From Micromonospora yangpuensis (lineage in GTDB: Bacteria > Actinomycetota > Actinomycetes > Mycobacteriales > Micromonosporaceae): a DNA stretch of 64,000 nt. The notes beneath the pieces were generated by a model. The model did no database searches. It saw nothing but the letters and a program-made list of their open reading frames with translations, and was not told where the DNA came from. Every line of letters begins with the position of its first letter. The stretch's first letter is position 1. Made by a program: the position numbers and the translations under genes. The stretch covers positions 3,968,001 to 4,032,000 of the forward strand of contig NZ_FMIA01000002.1 in the NCBI RefSeq assembly GCF_900091615.1. The letters are read 5' to 3'. Below, piece after piece: positions 61,626-64,000 of this stretch.

Positions 61626-62780
61626 ATGGGCCGCAGCAGAGTGACCCTGGCCGACGTGGCCCGGCGGGCCGGCCTGTCCAAGACCGCCGCGTCGATGGTG
61701 CTCAACGGCCGGGAGGGCACCCGACTCTCCGCCGAGGCCCACCAACGCGTCTTCGCCGCCGCCGAGGAGCTCGGCTACCGGCCCAACATCGCCGCCCGCA
61801 GCCTGCGTACCCGCAAGACCGCCACCATCGCCTTCGTCTCCGACATCGTCGCCACCACCCGGTTCGCCGGTGAGCTGATCCGGGGCGCGGTGGACGCCGC
61901 CCGGGAACGGGACCACGTCCTGCTCATCACCGAGACCCAGGGTGACGCCACGTTCGAGCGGTACGCGATCGAGGCGATGCTCGACCGCCAGGTCGACGGG
62001 GTCATCTACGCCGCCATGGCCACCCGCCGGCTGAGCGTGCCACCGGCCATCCTGAACGGACCGGTGGTGCTGCTCAACGCCACCAGCACCGACGACCTGC
62101 CCCGTGTCCTGCCCGACGACGAGCAGGCCGGCCGGACCGCCGCCGGCACCCTGCTCGCCCACGGTCACCACGACCGGATCGCCATCATCGGGCGCCACCA
62201 GCTCAAGGAGGAGGACCCGGAGGTCTCGCTGGCCGCGACCGCCCGGCTCACCGGCATCCGGGACGCGCTCGGCGCCGCCGGGGTCCGACCCCTGACCGAG
62301 GTGGCCAGCGCCGAGTGGCAGCCCGAGCACGGTTACGCCGCCATGCGCACCCTGTTGCGCCGCTCCGTCCGACCGAGTGCGGTGATCTGCATGAACGACC
62401 GGCTCGCGTTCGGCGTCTACCAGGCGCTCGGCGAGGCGGGCCTGACGGTCCCCCACGACATCTCGGTCATCTCGTTCGACGACGACCCGATCGCCGCCTG
62501 GCTGCGCCCCGGGCTGTCCACGGTGGCCCTCCCGCACGAGCAGATGGGGCGTCGGGCGGTGGAACTCCTGCTCGACGGCGCCGACAACAGGCCGGTCATG
62601 GTGCCCATGCGGTTGCGGCGGCGGATGTCGGTCGCCCGCCTGGCACCCGGTCCCGAGGCGCCCCGGCCGAGACCCGGTGCCGAGCCCGCCGGACCACCGG
62701 CCACCGCGGACGACCCGACGGCGGTGGTCACGCCCGATCCACCGGGACCCGCTGGCCGTACCGCGGATCCGGTGGCCTGA
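61626..62780 (+). CDS. LacI-family regulator of the second importer
   Basis: A 384-aa LacI repressor: RSRVTLADVARRAGLSKTAASMVLNGREGTRLS helix-turn-helix, RPNIAARSLRTRKTATIAFVS hinge, sugar-binding domain ending ISVISFDDDPIAAWLRPGLSTVALPHEQMGRRAVELL, and an extra Pro/Ala-rich C-terminal tail of about 50 residues. ATG 61626 follows GGAGGAG. It is divergent from the importer whose promoter carries GCTAAATTGATTTAGC and is the best candidate to bind both copies of it. Confidence 0.9.
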   Translation: MGRSRVTLADVARRAGLSKTAASMVLNGREGTRLSAEAHQRVFAAAEELGYRPNIAARSLRTRKTATIAFVSDIVATTRFAGELIRGAVDAARERDHVLLITETQGDATFERYAIEAMLDRQVDGVIYAAMATRRLSVPPAILNGPVVLLNATSTDDLPRVLPDDEQAGRTAAGTLLAHGHHDRIAIIGRHQLKEEDPEVSLAATARLTGIRDALGAAGVRPLTEVASAEWQPEHGYAAMRTLLRRSVRPSAVICMNDRLAFGVYQALGEAGLTVPHDISVISFDDDPIAAWLRPGLSTVALPHEQMGRRAVELLLDGADNRPVMVPMRLRRRMSVARLAPGPEAPRPRPGAEPAGPPATADDPTAVVTPDPPGPAGRTADPVA

Positions 62781-62968
62781 GGCGGACCGGCCGCGACACC
62801 GCGGTCGGTCTGGTGCCGGACCTCCACGGCTCTCGGCATCGCGGTCGGTTTCGGGCGGTCGGTTTCGGCGTGACCCGGACAGCGCCCGGGTCACGCCGAA
62901 ACGCGCGCCCCCGCGGATCGCACAGTCGTGACCCCGGACCTCACGACTCGACGGCATCCAGCCCCAAG

Positions 62969-62997
62969 TATGTTACCGATAACACGAACAGTGTCAA
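62969..62997 (-). promoter_or_regulatory. Operator TGTTACCGATAACA with a leftward promoter
   Basis: The palindrome lies at 62971-62984. On the minus strand TTGACA (62997-62992), 16 bases, TAACAT (62975-62970) form a good promoter covering it. The next minus-strand gene is over 1.5 kb away, so any transcript would first run antisense to the LacI gene. Confidence 0.5.
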
Positions 62998-63137
62998 TGC
63001 CCCGATCGGAACGATGCGGCCACCCGTCGGCCGAAAAGATCATTCGGTGGCACACCGTCCAAGTTTGATCTCCTCCCGCCCACCGCGGCCATTGCGGAAT
63101 ATTTGCATCCTTGGATTCAATGACATGCTGCCGTAAC

Positions 63138-63166
63138 GTGACCGACACGATTGTTATCGCTCACAG
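63138..63166 (+). promoter_or_regulatory. Promoter/operator of GH127 gene
   Basis: TGTTATCGCTCACA (63152-63165) is the same operator type. GTGACC (63138-63143) stands eight bases before it in the -35 place and TCACAG at the -10, repeating the geometry at 47438 and 51464 with weaker promoter elements. Confidence 0.5.
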
Positions 63167-63191
63167 TTGTGCCTTTCTCGTCGGAGGTGCC

Positions 63192-64000
63192 ATGTCATCC
63201 CTACCTCTCAGCCGACGTCGCGTGCTGCAGGCCACCGGTGCGACCGTGCTGTTCTCGGCGACCGGGGCCACCCTGGTCGACCCGCGGTCGGCCAGCGCGG
63301 CGGTGCTGCCGCCGGCCCGGCCGGACCTGGGCGTCTCGGCGTACCCGTTCGACCTCGGGCAGGTACGGCTGACCGCCGGCCGCTGGCTGGACAACCAGAA
63401 CCGGACCCTCAACTACCTGCGGTTCGTCGACGTCAACCGGCTGCTCTACGTCTTCCGCACCAACCACCGCCTCAGCACCAACGGCGCCCAGGCCACCGGC
63501 GGCTGGGAAGCACCCGGGCACTTCCTGCGCGGGCAGAGCCAGGGACACTTCCTCACCGCCTGGGCCCAGGCCTACGCCGTGCTCGGCGACACCACCTGCC
63601 GGGACAAGGCCAACCAGATGGTCACCGAACTGGCCAGGTGCCAGGCGAACAACGCCGCCGCCGGCTTCAACACCGGGTACCTGTCGGCCGCCCCCGAGTC
63701 CGACATCACCACCATCGAGAACGGCGGCAGCGCGGGCGTGCCGTACTACTGCCTGCACAAGACCCTGGCCGGGCTCCTGGACGTCTGGCGGTACATCGGC
63801 AACACCGAGGCCCGTGACGTGCTGCTGCGCTTCGCCGGCTGGGTCGACTGGCGTACCGGCCGGCTCAGCGCCAGCCAGATGCAGACCGTCCTGCGTACCG
63901 AGTTCGGCGGCATGAACGCGGTGCTGACCGACCTGTACCAGCAGACCGGTGACGCCCGCTGGCTGACCGTGGCCCAACGCTTCGACCACGCCGCCGTCTT
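63192..64000 (+). CDS. Tat-exported GH127-type hydrolase (3' end outside window)
   Basis: 269 codons visible. A twin-arginine signal (LSRRRVLQATGATVLFSATGATL, cleavage near SASAA) precedes a DUF1680/GH127 domain: WEAPGHFLRGQSQGHFLTAWAQAYAVLGD, NTGYLSAAPE, VPYYCLHKTLAGLLDVWRYIGN and EFGGMNAVLTDLYQQTGD. GH127 contains beta-L-arabinofuranosidases acting on arabinan and hydroxyproline-linked arabinose. ATG 63192 follows GGAGG. Catalytic cysteine and zinc ligands, if present, would be beyond the window. Confidence 0.9.
   Translation, partial: MSSLPLSRRRVLQATGATVLFSATGATLVDPRSASAAVLPPARPDLGVSAYPFDLGQVRLTAGRWLDNQNRTLNYLRFVDVNRLLYVFRTNHRLSTNGAQATGGWEAPGHFLRGQSQGHFLTAWAQAYAVLGDTTCRDKANQMVTELARCQANNAAAGFNTGYLSAAPESDITTIENGGSAGVPYYCLHKTLAGLLDVWRYIGNTEARDVLLRFAGWVDWRTGRLSASQMQTVLRTEFGGMNAVLTDLYQQTGDARWLTVAQRFDHAAV

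Larger units (their letters stand above)
62781..63191. other. 411-bp regulatory region before GH127 gene
   Basis: No gene seen. From about 62960 the sequence is AT-richer and carries two operators of the TGTTA-nCGn-TAACA type, one with a minus-strand promoter, and the GH127 promoter. Confidence 0.6.

Overview
The window is high-GC actinobacterial DNA: very GC-rich third codon positions, frequent GTG starts, long antisense shadow ORFs, a type VII secretion gene (eccB), DmdR/IdeR-type iron regulation and many LacI-regulated glycan genes. Gene content and the GTTGATCATGAAGTT-type inverted repeat suggest Micromonospora or a close relative; that assignment is inference from memory. No rRNA, tRNA or CRISPR array was seen.

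Left part (0-9.5 kb). After eccB comes a spermidine synthase-like gene, a 53-aa membrane protein and the 3' end of a fatty-acid desaturase gene cut by an IS3-family remnant. Three tandem genes follow, made of eleven near-identical 90-residue repeats. Then a second, damaged copy of the synthase, a second membrane protein gene and the intact desaturase appear. A 319-bp exact direct repeat brackets a 4.9-kb unit, as if a circle had integrated by homologous recombination. The desaturase and its reductase form a DesA3-type pair, divergent from a PucR-like regulator.

9.5-29.9 kb. A DMT permease, a glycosyltransferase and a polysaccharide deacetylase are followed by a five-gene overlapping catabolic operon, a DM13 protein, a complete ferric-siderophore uptake operon under an iron box, a small SepF-like gene, an XRE / ImmA-IrrE / MAB_1171c-like / MpaB-like operon, and an ABC-F gene behind a 10-codon leader peptide and two hairpins.

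29.9-36 kb is a first glycan locus: a LacI regulator, a sugar ABC transporter and a cytoplasmic GH43 enzyme. 36-46 kb is mixed: a possible caspase-fold protein, two large XRE regulators with small partner proteins, an AviRa-like 23S rRNA methyltransferase, an alpha/beta hydrolase, a MazG-like protein, a DUF72 protein, an LLM oxidoreductase fused to hemerythrin and an unusual subtilase.

46-64 kb is a second, larger glycan region: three LacI regulators (one with an integrase-type N-terminal domain), a secreted CBM2-GH43, a ChvE/MmsAB sugar importer, a secreted esterase, a second sugar ABC importer with a serine hydrolase, and a Tat-exported GH127 enzyme running off the end. Two operator families are visible: a TGTTA-nCGn-TAACA type at four places and an identical 16-bp palindrome, GCTAAATTGATTTAGC, at two places. 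Together the genes suggest arabinoxylan or arabinan breakdown outside the cell, import of the released sugars, and local control by sugar-sensing LacI proteins.
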